From an uncultured Faecalibacterium sp. (GTDB lineage: Bacteria > Bacillota > Clostridia > Oscillospirales > Ruminococcaceae), in contig CAKTCK010000009.1 in NCBI GenBank assembly GCA_934539245.1, positions 1 through 64,000 of the forward strand: a DNA stretch of 64,000 nt, written 5' to 3'. The position numbers were made by a program, and so were the translations under genes. How positions within the stretch are numbered: the stretch's first letter is position 1; every line of letters starts with the position of its first letter. Positions 39,810 to 50,599 of the stretch are shown piece by piece. The notes beneath the pieces are model-generated. The model had not been told where the DNA came from. It searched no databases and was given only the letters and a program-made list of their open reading frames with translations.

Positions 39810-40526
39810 TCATTCGACCTGAGTACCGCGTTGTTCCTGTTCCAGACACTGCTGTGCAAAGCGTTTGGACGCAAAGGTCAATGCTTCCTCTGCATCCACC
39901 CCCGCAAGCCGGGCGGCGTTCACCGCTGCAAACAGCAGCTGGCCTGCGGCGTCCTGCTTCGCAGCATCCTCTGCCTCGGCAAAGGTCTGCACAGCGGCTT
40001 CCAGCTGGTGCTGTGCTGCGGCTGCATCCTGCTGCCCAAGGCCGTGCCCGGCGGCACGCTTTTGCAGTTTCTGCGCCCGCATGAGCGCGGGCAGCGTAGC
40101 GGGCACAGTGGCCAGCTCGTCCGCAAGGGTGGTGCGCCCCTTTTCCTTATTTTTGAGCGCATCCCAGCCATTTATACCGGCATTTTCCGCTGCGGAGGAT
40201 GCAAAGATGCTGGGGTGCCGGAACACCAGCTTTTCGCAGACGCTGCGGCACACATCCTCAAAGGTAAAGCGCCCCCGCTCTTCCTCTATGGCGGCGTGGA
40301 ACACCACCTGCATCAGCACGTCCCCCAGCTCCTCCCGGAGCAGAACGGCGTCGTCGGCGTCAATGGCTTCCAGCGCTTCACAGGTCTCTTCCAGAAAATT
40401 TTTGCGGATGGACGCATGGGTCTGCACCTTATCCCACGGACAGCCGTTTTCCGGGTCCCGCAGGATGCGGATCACCTGTAACAGCTGCTCCGCTGTATAG
40501 GGCGGCTGTGGGGTCCAGTCCAGCAC
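39810..40526 (-). CDS. mazG: Nucleoside triphosphate pyrophosphohydrolase MazG
   Basis: 238 residues if started at the GTG 40524-40526, nine bases after AAGGAG; the ATG at 40533-40535 touches that site directly and an upstream frame to 40613 crosses the promoter. First MazG domain carries CPWDKVQTHASIRKNFLEE (metal-binding EExxE) and ELGDVLMQVVFHA; the second, C-terminal domain is degenerate. Cleaves NTPs to NMP and pyrophosphate, cleaning or limiting nucleotide pools. Unlike YabN of Bacillus it lacks the fused methylase domain. Leads the mazG-hup-rqcP-yabP-yabQ-divIC-S1 run. Confidence 0.93.
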   Translation of the reverse strand: MLDWTPQPPYTAEQLLQVIRILRDPENGCPWDKVQTHASIRKNFLEETCEALEAIDADDAVLLREELGDVLMQVVFHAAIEEERGRFTFEDVCRSVCEKLVFRHPSIFASSAAENAGINGWDALKNKEKGRTTLADELATVPATLPALMRAQKLQKRAAGHGLGQQDAAAAQHQLEAAVQTFAEAEDAAKQDAAGQLLFAAVNAARLAGVDAEEALTFASKRFAQQCLEQEQRGTQVE

Positions 40527-40559
40527 ACGCTCCATCTCCTTTTTGAAAAGATACTGTAA

Positions 40560-40588
40560 ATTGTACCGCAGCTGCTGCGGTTTTTCAA
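40560..40588 (-). promoter_or_regulatory. mazG operon promoter with a palindromic operator in its spacer
   Basis: TTGAAA (40583-40588), 17-base spacer, TACAAT (40560-40565) on the minus strand. The spacer holds a perfect 8+1+8 palindrome, ACCGCAGC-N-GCTGCGGT (40565-40581), where a repressor would block polymerase. Confidence 0.75.
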
Positions 40589-40638
40589 GCAAAAAGCCGC
40601 AATTTTCCAGCATTATTCATGGTTTTCTGCGCTTTTCA

Positions 40639-40677
40639 CAAAAACAGGACGGCGTCCTGTGGGGGATACCGCCCTGT
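40639..40677 (-). terminator. Zinc-ribbon gene terminator
   Basis: Nine-pair stem ACAGGGCGG/CCGTCCTGT, with a competing tighter ACAGGAC/GTCCTGT hairpin, followed by TTTTTG on the minus strand. Confidence 0.8.
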
Positions 40678-40700
40678 TGCAAAGTTTTCCGGTTACGGGC

Positions 40701-41126
40701 TTACAGCTGTGCGCCGCACTTATTGCAGAACAGCGCATCGTCCGAGACGGGCGCGCCGCACTGCGGGCAGGTCTTGCGGGCAGGCTGGGCGGGCTGTTCC
40801 GGGGCAGCTTCTTCCGCCTCCTCCACGGGGGCTTCGTAGTCCACCTCGGCGGCTTCGGCCGGGGTCAGGGCAGCCTTCAGGCGGGTGATTTCCTGCTCGA
40901 TGGTATCGATCATCTCGATGTATTTATCCACCAGTGGCTGGTTCTCCTCCTTGCCCTTGGCAAGGCTGTACACCAGTGCACCCAGCTGACGCTGTGCCTT
41001 GAGCAGCTTGCCCTGCTCGTTGACCAGCAGCGCCTGCGTCTTGCCCTTTTCGGCCAGATCCATGGCGGCGTTCTTGCCCTTTTCGGCATATTCCAGACCC
41101 ATTGCTTTGATCTTGTTAAAATCCAT
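40701..41126 (-). CDS. Coiled-coil protein with C-terminal zinc ribbon
   Basis: 141 residues from the ATG at 41124-41126 (AGAGAGGTG site). N-terminal two thirds are helical and charged (KQRQLGALVYSLAKGKEEN region), then a Glu/Ala/Pro linker and a double CxxC zinc ribbon (CPQCGAPVSDDALFCNKCG). Zinc ribbons of this type are common in Clostridia with no defined role. Single-gene unit. Confidence 0.85.
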   Translation of the reverse strand: MDFNKIKAMGLEYAEKGKNAAMDLAEKGKTQALLVNEQGKLLKAQRQLGALVYSLAKGKEENQPLVDKYIEMIDTIEQEITRLKAALTPAEAAEVDYEAPVEEAEEAAPEQPAQPARKTCPQCGAPVSDDALFCNKCGAQL

Positions 41127-41207
41127 AATAGACACCTCTCTTATTCTGGCAGTATATTCTCTGCAGATGGCGGCGCATCCTGTGCGCCATACCGGAGTCG
41201 TATCCTC

Positions 41208-41236
41208 ATTATAGCGCAGCGTTATGGCAATTGCAA
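41208..41236 (-). promoter_or_regulatory. Zinc-ribbon gene promoter
   Basis: TTGCAA (41231-41236), 17-base spacer, perfect TATAAT (41208-41213) on the minus strand; leader about 75 nt. Confidence 0.85.
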
Positions 41237-41295
41237 CGAATGCACCGCAATTTTTACAGTTTGGTGCTTGTTTGGAAACAAATTTTACGCATTTT

Positions 41296-42252
41296 TCACT
41301 TGTCAGAAGCTGTTTCACCGGTGCGGCTGCCGTAGAACTCGCACAGCATACTGTCGGCGGGCAGCAGCTCCAGCGGCAGCGGGTCCACCTGCTCAAACCG
41401 GCGGGCGGTCTCGTCCCACAGCTCGGCGTTGTGGCCTTCCAGCGTGAACTGACGGCGCACCTCGCCCAGTAGCCGGGAGATCAGTCCCAGTTCGTAGGTA
41501 AAGGAGGTGTCCAGCAGAAAGTCTGCGGTGGTCTTGAAGCCCTTGATATACCGCGTTTCGCCGTCCAGCACCCTGTCCCACATGGAAAGGGTCTTGGCGG
41601 GGCTGCGGCCGCGGGCTGCGGCGTCCCGCAGGGTGCGGCGGCACAGGCGGATATCCTGCGTATTGATGACCCGGCGGCCATCGATGCAGTATTCCTCCCG
41701 CAAACCGGCGTAGATGCGGTAGATCTGGTCGTCCGGCACAAGGCCGGTCAGCTCCGGGTTGAGGGCATGGATGCCCTCCACGATGCACACACCGCCCTCC
41801 AGGTCGATGGGCTCCACCTCGGCAGCGCGCTGCTCGGTGGCAAAATCGTAGATAGGCAGCTCGGTCTTGCCGGTCTCGCTGAGCTGGCGCAGGCACTGCT
41901 TGATGAGGGGCAGATCCAGCGTTTCCAGATTTTCGTAGTCCAGCGTGCCGTCCGGCATTTTGGGGTAGTAGGCAGCACCTTTAAAAAAGTTGTCCAGACT
42001 GACTACCTGTGCCGGGGTGCCCTGCTGTACCAGTGCCTTTGCCAGACAGTGGGCGCTGGTGGTCTTGCCGCTGGCCGAGGGGCCGGTCAGCATAACGATC
42101 TTTGCCCCGGAGCCGCGCACCTTCTGGGCGGCATACTGCACTCGCCGGGCGTAGCTGTTCTCGCTCAGCTGTGCCAGCGCCTGCGGGCTGCGGGCTGCTA
42201 CGTTATACAGGTCTACTTCAACCAGTCGTTTCGGTACCCAGATCGTGATCAT
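41296..42252 (-). CDS. Nucleoside (uridine) kinase-like protein
   Basis: 318 residues. Walker A GPSASGKTT at 57-65, then VSLDNFFKG, PDGTLDYENLETLDLP and IVEGIHALNP, the pattern of uridine kinase/phosphoribulokinase-type P-loop kinases. It lacks the N-terminal TGS/ThrRS-like half present in many Clostridial nucleoside kinases. The ATG at 42250-42252 lies 35 bases inside the end of hemZ, with AAGGAG 12 bases upstream. Last gene of the long ispDF-recJ-relA run; no strong terminator was found after it. Confidence 0.87.
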   Translation of the reverse strand: MITIWVPKRLVEVDLYNVAARSPQALAQLSENSYARRVQYAAQKVRGSGAKIVMLTGPSASGKTTSAHCLAKALVQQGTPAQVVSLDNFFKGAAYYPKMPDGTLDYENLETLDLPLIKQCLRQLSETGKTELPIYDFATEQRAAEVEPIDLEGGVCIVEGIHALNPELTGLVPDDQIYRIYAGLREEYCIDGRRVINTQDIRLCRRTLRDAAARGRSPAKTLSMWDRVLDGETRYIKGFKTTADFLLDTSFTYELGLISRLLGEVRRQFTLEGHNAELWDETARRFEQVDPLPLELLPADSMLCEFYGSRTGETASDK

Positions 42253-43687
42253 AAAACTCAGCCACTCCTTTTTTCCGTTCCAGTACCTCCGCAAAGCGCT
42301 GGATATACTCGTTCGGATACTTAAAATTGAAGATGCGCTGCATCCGTTTGCCCCCATCAGCCACCAGTTTGGTGCTACCGCCTGCACCCGCCGAGAGGAT
42401 GGTCTGGACTTCCTCCATGATATAGATATTATAGTAACCCTCGTGACCCGGCTTGCACCAGCCCACGTTTTCCAGATTTTGCAGCGTATTCTTCTGCCGG
42501 TAGAGGTAATAAGGGCGGTAGCCCGCTTCGGCCAGCAGATGGCATTTTTCCAGCATGGCGGCTACGTCCGCGTAGTCGTTCTCCTTCTGGTCCTCGATGA
42601 CGATGCGGGAGGCCCGCTTGAGGGTAAGGGTGTGGACAGTGATATTCTCCGGCTGCAAGGCGATGGCCTGCCGCAGGCTGTGCTCAAAGCCCTCCACCGT
42701 ATCCCCGGGCAGACCGGCGATGAGGTCCATGTTGATGTCCTCGTGCCCGGCGCGGCGGGCATCGGCGTAGCAAGCCAGAATATCCTGTGCCGAGTGCTTG
42801 CGGCCAATGTTTGCCAGCACCACGTCCGAGAAGGTCTGGGGGTTGATGGAGATGCGGGTAGCGCCGTATTCCTTGATGACCGCCAGCTTTTCGGCGTCGG
42901 TGCAGTCCGGGCGGCCAGCTTCCACAGTATATTCTACGACCTTGGTCAGGTCAAAATTCTCCCGGACAGTGCCCATGAGCTGCCGCAGCTGGGCAGCTGA
43001 AAGGCTGGTGGGCGTGCCGCCGCCGATGTAGATGCTGCACAAGGTCAGCCCTGCCTGCTCCGCCTGCACCCGGATCTCCGCCACCTCTTTGCACAGGCAG
43101 TCCACATAAGGCTGCACCAGTTTGCGGTCGCGGTCCAGATTGCAGCTGACAAAGCTGCAATAGCTGCACCGGGAGGGACAGAACGGGATGCCGATATACA
43201 AACTATACGTCTTGGGCGCGCTGCCCAGTCGCAAAATCGGCTCCTGCAGGTCGGCAATTTCCTTCGCCATTTCGTATTTTTGCTCCGAGCAGTCGAACCG
43301 CTGCAAAAAGAAGCGGTCGATCTGCTCTGCGCTCCACCCGGCGGCGCGCTTATCGTGGATCAGCCGCACCGGGCGCACACCGGTCATCTTGCCCCAGGGC
43401 GGGCGGATGCCTGTCCACTGGCGCAGCAGGTCGTAGGTCAGGCTGGCAAGGGCAAACTCCGGGGTCTCGCCGCCCTGCTCCACCGGCAGCGGCAGCGGGG
43501 CTTCCAGCGTTTTGCTCTTTTCCCCCTGCCGCACCAGCACCCGCAGACCGGTATCGCTCTTTTCTGCCCACAGACAGTCCTCGGCAGGCTCCGGCGGGGT
43601 CAGGGTCAAGGGTGCCATGGGGTAAAACAGGCGGGCAAGATGCTCCACCTCGTACCCGGAGGGCAGCCCAGTGATATAGATCTTCAT
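42218..43687 (-). CDS. hemZ: Radical SAM coproporphyrinogen dehydrogenase-like protein HemZ
   Basis: 489 residues. Cluster cysteines Cys170, Cys174 and Cys177 (IPFCPSRCSYCSF), SIYIGGGTPTSLS and the HemN-type C-terminal HEGYYN region. The N-terminal 155 residues are the extra domain that distinguishes HemZ from HemN/HemW. Related proteins act in haem biosynthesis or haem trafficking; with no other haem genes here the exact role is unsure. Confidence 0.88.
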   Translation of the reverse strand: MKIYITGLPSGYEVEHLARLFYPMAPLTLTPPEPAEDCLWAEKSDTGLRVLVRQGEKSKTLEAPLPLPVEQGGETPEFALASLTYDLLRQWTGIRPPWGKMTGVRPVRLIHDKRAAGWSAEQIDRFFLQRFDCSEQKYEMAKEIADLQEPILRLGSAPKTYSLYIGIPFCPSRCSYCSFVSCNLDRDRKLVQPYVDCLCKEVAEIRVQAEQAGLTLCSIYIGGGTPTSLSAAQLRQLMGTVRENFDLTKVVEYTVEAGRPDCTDAEKLAVIKEYGATRISINPQTFSDVVLANIGRKHSAQDILACYADARRAGHEDINMDLIAGLPGDTVEGFEHSLRQAIALQPENITVHTLTLKRASRIVIEDQKENDYADVAAMLEKCHLLAEAGYRPYYLYRQKNTLQNLENVGWCKPGHEGYYNIYIMEEVQTILSAGAGGSTKLVADGGKRMQRIFNFKYPNEYIQRFAEVLERKKGVAEFYDHDLGTETTG

Positions 43688-43699
43688 GTCGTTCTCTCT

Positions 43700-44317
43700 T
43701 TAAAAAATGTCGTTGCCGCCGCGCAGGGCGCTGCGGATGTAGTAGTTGTTGTCCAGCTCCGCGCCAAAGGTGGAAAATTCGCCGTGGCCGGGCAGCACCT
43801 GTGTTTCGCGGGGGATGGGCAGCTGCGCCAGCTTGCGCAGGCTGTCTGCCATCTGTGCGCTGCTGCCGCCCTCAAGGTCGGTGCGGCCGATGCTGCCCGC
43901 AAACAGCGTATCACCGCAGAACAGGTGCTCGCCGCACAGCAGCACCACGCTGCCGGGGGTATGGCCGGGGGTGTGCCATGCGGTAAAGCGCAGCTCGTCC
44001 ACCGCGATCTGCTCCCCTTCCGTATAGCCGCAGTCCGCAGCGGAAAGCGGGTACATCCGGTCTCCGGCAAGGTCTGCCTTTTCGCAATAGAGGGTAGCGT
44101 TCCACTCCTCTTTCAACGCGGCGGCGCTGCCCACATGGTCGTAGTGGCCGTGGGTGCACAGAATAGTGGTAAGGGTTGCATTGTGCTGCTTTAAAATTTC
44201 GTCGTAGCTGTGCACCTCTGCCGCCGGGTCGATGACCACAGCATGGCCTGCATCGGAGATAAGCAGAAAGGTGTTGGTATACAGCGGCGGTGCCGCAGGA
44301 ATGTGAAAACCTTGCAT
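43700..44317 (-). CDS. MBL-fold metallo-hydrolase (glyoxalase II-like)
   Basis: 205 residues from the ATG at 44315-44317, five bases after AAGGAG. Metal motif CTHGHYDHVG gives His56, His58, Asp60 and His61; WHTPGHTPGSV, FCGDTLF and PGHGEFSTF complete the site. Hydroxyacylglutathione-hydrolase family by appearance; the physiological thiol ester is unknown. Starts two bases before the dtd stop region and is co-transcribed. Confidence 0.88.
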   Translation of the reverse strand: MQGFHIPAAPPLYTNTFLLISDAGHAVVIDPAAEVHSYDEILKQHNATLTTILCTHGHYDHVGSAAALKEEWNATLYCEKADLAGDRMYPLSAADCGYTEGEQIAVDELRFTAWHTPGHTPGSVVLLCGEHLFCGDTLFAGSIGRTDLEGGSSAQMADSLRKLAQLPIPRETQVLPGHGEFSTFGAELDNNYYIRSALRGGNDIF

Positions 44318-44319
44318 CG

Positions 44320-44781
44320 TTACTCCTTCTTTTTCCACTCGTCGGTATCAATGATGATGGTGCAGGGGCCTTCGTTCACCAGCGACACCTGCATGTGCGC
44401 GCCAAACTCGCCGTGCTGCACGTCCTTCAGGCCGTGTTTCGCCATCTCGGCAAGGAACAGCTCGTAGGCGTCCACCGAGAGCGGCGGCTTTGCAGCCTTG
44501 ATAAAGCTGGGACGGTAGCCCTTTTTGGTGTCGCCGTAAAGGGTGAACTGGCTGACCACCAGCGCAGAATAGCCCAGATCCCGGGCGCTCAGGTTCAGCT
44601 TGCCCTCCGCATCCGGGAAAATGCGCAGACCCGCGCATTTATCGGCAAGTTTGGGCACGATGTCCAGTGTGTCGGTGTCCCTGACCCCCAGCAGAATCAT
44701 GATTCCCGGGCCGATGGCGCGGGGCTCGCCGCCTTCCACCCGCACACTGGCGGAGGATACGGCCTGAATGACTGCTCGCAT
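44320..44781 (-). CDS. dtd: D-aminoacyl-tRNA deacylase
   Basis: 153 residues, full length. Signature motifs are SQFTLYGDTKKGYRPSF and the cis Gly-Pro region NEGPCT near the C-terminus. Removes D-amino acids and glycine wrongly attached to tRNA. Immediately after relA (four bases), as in many Firmicutes. Confidence 0.96.
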   Translation of the reverse strand: MRAVIQAVSSASVRVEGGEPRAIGPGIMILLGVRDTDTLDIVPKLADKCAGLRIFPDAEGKLNLSARDLGYSALVVSQFTLYGDTKKGYRPSFIKAAKPPLSVDAYELFLAEMAKHGLKDVQHGEFGAHMQVSLVNEGPCTIIIDTDEWKKKE

Positions 44782-44785
44782 TGCG

Positions 44786-47128
<2,343 letters not shown>

Positions 47129-49261
47129 TTATAGTTCCTCCAGACATTTCAGGATGGGGGCATCGGCAAGGTTCTTTTTGCCTGCTGTCGGCACCAGCTC
47201 CCAGAACTTTGCCCCGCCTTTTTCCGCTGCGGTGATCAGCCCCACCTGTTCCAGGGCGGCAACTGCCACCAGCGTTTTGCCGGTCTGCTCCTCGCCCAGC
47301 TTTGCGCACAGGGGCTGCAGGTCCTCGGCGTGCCAGCGGCGGGACTGCAGTTCCCGGTACACGGCAATGATATCCGTGCGGGCGGGGGCGATCTGTTTCT
47401 TTTGTTCTTCGGTCAGGGGGGTGCCCCGGCGCAGCGCCTGCACCAGTGCAGCCTGCCGCGCCAGCTCTGCGCCCAGCCCTGCCGGGTGCAGGTCGATGAT
47501 GCGGCCGGAGAGCTGCGCGCCCCGGGCGGACTCGTAGACCGAAAGGTTCAGTGCTGCGTCCACCACATCGCCCAGAGCATAGGGCAGCTGCTCGGCGGGC
47601 ATCCCGAACCAGACGGCGTACAGGCAGCTATTGCCCTGCCGCAGCCGCAGGCGGCTGTGCCGCCCCTCCGATACCGGGTATACGCCGTCCACCACGGCAC
47701 TTTGCAGCAGGAACACCGGGGTAGGGTTCTCGGCTCCGTAGGGTGCCAGCTGCTCCAGATGCCGCACGCTTTCTACGGTAATGCGGTCCAGGTGGATGGT
47801 CACATCACAGGTAAGGGGCGGGGTGTGCAGCACCGGGCACTCCCGGGCGGCCCACTCGTTCAGGCGACGGCGCAGTTCGGGCAGGTTTTCTTCCCGGACG
47901 GAAAGTCCCGCCGCCATGGCGTGGCCGCCGTAGCGCACCAGAAGGTCGGCGCAGGAGCCGATGCAGGCGTGCAGGTTAAAGCCCTGCACGCTGCGCCCGC
48001 TGCCCTTGCCCTCGCCGTGCTCATCAATGGTGACCACGATGACCGGGCGTCCGGTGCGTTCCACCAGCCGGGACGCCACGATGCCGATGACGCCGGGGTG
48101 CCAGTCCCGTCCCCACAGCAGCATGATGCGGTCGTCCAGCCGCTCGGGCTGCTGTTCCAGCAACTCCTCAGCGGCTTTGAAGATCTGCTGCTCGGTCTCC
48201 TGCCGGTGGGCGTTGATCTCGTTCAGCTTGTGCGCCAGTTCCTCGGCTCTGTCCGGGTCCTCGCAGAGCACCAGCTGCAAAGCGGTGACGGCGTTATCCA
48301 TGCGGCCTGCCGCGTTGATGCGGGGCGCGATGGCGTAGCTGATATTCTCGGCGGTGATGGGCTTGCCCGCAAGGCCGACTTCCTCTAAAAGTGCCCCAAA
48401 GCCGGGGCGGTCGGTCTGTTGCAGCTGCCGCAGACCGGCTTTGACAAGGGTGCGGTTCTCCCCCACCAGCGGCATCACGTCCGCCACCGTGCCCACGGCG
48501 GCAAGGTCGCCGCAGTAATCCAGCATTTCCTCCGGCGGGCAGCCGTCCAGCGCGGCGCAGAGCTTGAAGGCTACGCCCGCGCCGCACAGCCCCTTGAAGG
48601 GGCTGTGGTCATCCTCCCGGCGGGGGTCCACCACGGCCACTGCCTTGGGCAAAGTCTCCGGCGGCAGATGGTGGTCGGTAATGATCAGGTCCATGCCCAG
48701 CGAGGCGGCAAACTCGGCTTCCTCCACGGCAGAAATGCCGTTATCCACCGTCACGATGAGGGTGCAGCCCTTGTTGTGCATGGACTGGATGGCGTTTTTG
48801 GACAGGCCGTAGCCGTCCCCCTCGCGGCTGGGCAGCATACACTTGACGGTCGCGCCCATGCCCTTGAGGTGCTGGTACAGCAGGGCGGTGGCGGTCACGC
48901 CGTCCACATCGTAATCGCCGAAAACTGCGATGGTCTCGCCGTTGTCGATGGCCTGCCAGATACGCTGACAGGCGGCGTCCATATCCGTCAGCAAAGCGGG
49001 GTCGGAAAGTTCCTCTTCCCCTGCCAGCAAGGTCAGCGCCTCGGCAGGGTCGGTGATGCCCCGGGCGGCAAGGATGCCCGCCAGCAGGGCGTTCTCCTTC
49101 TGCTGGGCAGCCAGCACGGCCTTATATTTTTCGTCTGACCACGGCGCTTCGTCCATGGCCTGCTCTTCCAGCTGCGCCGCTGCCTGTTCGGCAATGGCGG
49201 CGGTCAGCTCCCGCACAGCGGTGCGGTCCAGCGGTTTTTGTTCCCAAGCACGGTAGGTCAT
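47129..49261 (-). CDS. recJ: Single-stranded-DNA-specific exonuclease RecJ
   Basis: 710 residues. DHH motifs FGDYDVDGVTA, VTVDNGISA and IITDHHLPPE, the DHHA1 region with GGHAMAAGLSV and an OB-fold domain. About 130 extra C-terminal residues look like a small helical or winged-helix domain. Degrades 5' single-stranded ends in repair. Its ATG overlaps the upstream TGA (ATGA). Confidence 0.95.
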   Translation of the reverse strand: MTYRAWEQKPLDRTAVRELTAAIAEQAAAQLEEQAMDEAPWSDEKYKAVLAAQQKENALLAGILAARGITDPAEALTLLAGEEELSDPALLTDMDAACQRIWQAIDNGETIAVFGDYDVDGVTATALLYQHLKGMGATVKCMLPSREGDGYGLSKNAIQSMHNKGCTLIVTVDNGISAVEEAEFAASLGMDLIITDHHLPPETLPKAVAVVDPRREDDHSPFKGLCGAGVAFKLCAALDGCPPEEMLDYCGDLAAVGTVADVMPLVGENRTLVKAGLRQLQQTDRPGFGALLEEVGLAGKPITAENISYAIAPRINAAGRMDNAVTALQLVLCEDPDRAEELAHKLNEINAHRQETEQQIFKAAEELLEQQPERLDDRIMLLWGRDWHPGVIGIVASRLVERTGRPVIVVTIDEHGEGKGSGRSVQGFNLHACIGSCADLLVRYGGHAMAAGLSVREENLPELRRRLNEWAARECPVLHTPPLTCDVTIHLDRITVESVRHLEQLAPYGAENPTPVFLLQSAVVDGVYPVSEGRHSRLRLRQGNSCLYAVWFGMPAEQLPYALGDVVDAALNLSVYESARGAQLSGRIIDLHPAGLGAELARQAALVQALRRGTPLTEEQKKQIAPARTDIIAVYRELQSRRWHAEDLQPLCAKLGEEQTGKTLVAVAALEQVGLITAAEKGGAKFWELVPTAGKKNLADAPILKCLEEL

Positions 49262-50589
49262 TCAAATTCCCTCCCGGTCAGGCCGTCGTTGGCCAGCATT
49301 CCCTGCAAAGCGGCGATCTCGGAAGAAATATCCATGGCTACGTCCGAAAGCAGATTGTTATACAGGTTCTCATACGCCTGATTCAAAGTATGCAGGATGC
49401 CCGCGATATCCCGGCGGATGGTCTCAGCGTTTTCGCCCTGCTGCCCCTGCACATCGTTATAGGTGTGCAGCAACTTGAGGGTGGTGGGGATATAATATTC
49501 CGCAAAACGGCGGGTCTTGGGCTGGCTTTCCGGATGTGCCTCCAGCCAGTCGCAGATGGCGGTAGTGGTCTTGTGCATCGCCGCCAGTTCTTCCCGCGCC
49601 TGCGCATCCTGCATGAGCTGCTGCTCTTTTTCCAGCACGGCAGCAAAGCGGCGGGCGGTATCGAGATTGAGCGGAGTATCGCCGGTTTCCACCTCTTCCG
49701 GCTGCGGCTGCACGGCGGCAGCGGCGGCTTTCTCCTTGGCGGCGCGGTAGTCCTCTGCCGTCAGGTAGAGCGTTTCAGTCTCATCGTCCAGCCATGCGTT
49801 CAGCCAGCCCTTATGGATGTAGCTGCGCAGCTTTTTCAGCGCCTTTTTCTTGGTCTGGTGGGTCAGGTCTGCCAGCATTTCCACCGAAAGCCCCTTTTGC
49901 GTGTTCAGCTTTTCGGCTGCATCTGCAAGCAGACCCAGCTTTTTGGAGGCCGACAGCCGGGAAGCACCAGCGGCGATCATGGTACCAAAGCCCGCCGTGA
50001 CAAGGGCCAGCACGCTGCCGACGATGCCCAGCGCATTGTAGGCGGTGTTAATAACGTAGTCCGTGCCCGTCATCAGAATGCCGCCGCCCTCAGCAGTCGA
50101 CACCACAACATCGCCCAGAGCCGTCGGCGAAATAACGCCCAGCCCGATGAGGCAGCCCAGCGTCCCCAGCCCGAAGATCACGGCGAACGTGATGCCCACA
50201 GCCAGCAGGGTGCAGCCTGCGCTGTAACGCTTTTTGGCGCTGATACGGATGTTTTCAACCGGGGTAGGCTCCGGCTTTGCAAAGATCTGCCGGAACCAGC
50301 CGGGCATCCCGGCGGCATCTTCCGTGCGGAAGGGCTGCCCGGCACTGCCGCTGGCAGAGTTCCCCTGTCCCCGGAAAGCCTTTGCTGCCTCCCCGATGCC
50401 GTAGTTGGCTGCATGGACAGCGGCTTTGCCCACATCCCACGCCCGGTCACCAATATCCATACCCCTGCCCTCAAAGCCGTGGGCAAAGGCATCGGTCATG
50501 GTGTCGCCAAAGGCGCGCAGCTGATCTTCCAGCTCCTGCTGCACCTGCCGGCCTTCGTTATTTCGGTTATCGTTTTCACGATCGTACAT
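49258..50589 (-). CDS. XpaC-like membrane protein
   Basis: 443 residues from the ATG at 50587-50589. A hydrophilic Gly/Ser-rich N-terminus (about 130 residues) precedes two membrane segments (near 128-160 and 185-212), a helical domain (SVEMLADLTHQTKKKALKKL) and a C-terminal region like the XpaC/5-bromo-4-chloroindolyl-phosphate-hydrolysis family (RRFAEYYIPTTLKLLHTYND). Enzymatic activity of that family is not established; Bacillus relatives are linked to tellurite-resistance type genes. Overlaps recJ. Confidence 0.75.
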   Translation of the reverse strand: MYDRENDNRNNEGRQVQQELEDQLRAFGDTMTDAFAHGFEGRGMDIGDRAWDVGKAAVHAANYGIGEAAKAFRGQGNSASGSAGQPFRTEDAAGMPGWFRQIFAKPEPTPVENIRISAKKRYSAGCTLLAVGITFAVIFGLGTLGCLIGLGVISPTALGDVVVSTAEGGGILMTGTDYVINTAYNALGIVGSVLALVTAGFGTMIAAGASRLSASKKLGLLADAAEKLNTQKGLSVEMLADLTHQTKKKALKKLRSYIHKGWLNAWLDDETETLYLTAEDYRAAKEKAAAAAVQPQPEEVETGDTPLNLDTARRFAAVLEKEQQLMQDAQAREELAAMHKTTTAICDWLEAHPESQPKTRRFAEYYIPTTLKLLHTYNDVQGQQGENAETIRRDIAGILHTLNQAYENLYNNLLSDVAMDISSEIAALQGMLANDGLTGREFE

Positions 50590-50599
50590 CAAAATTTTC

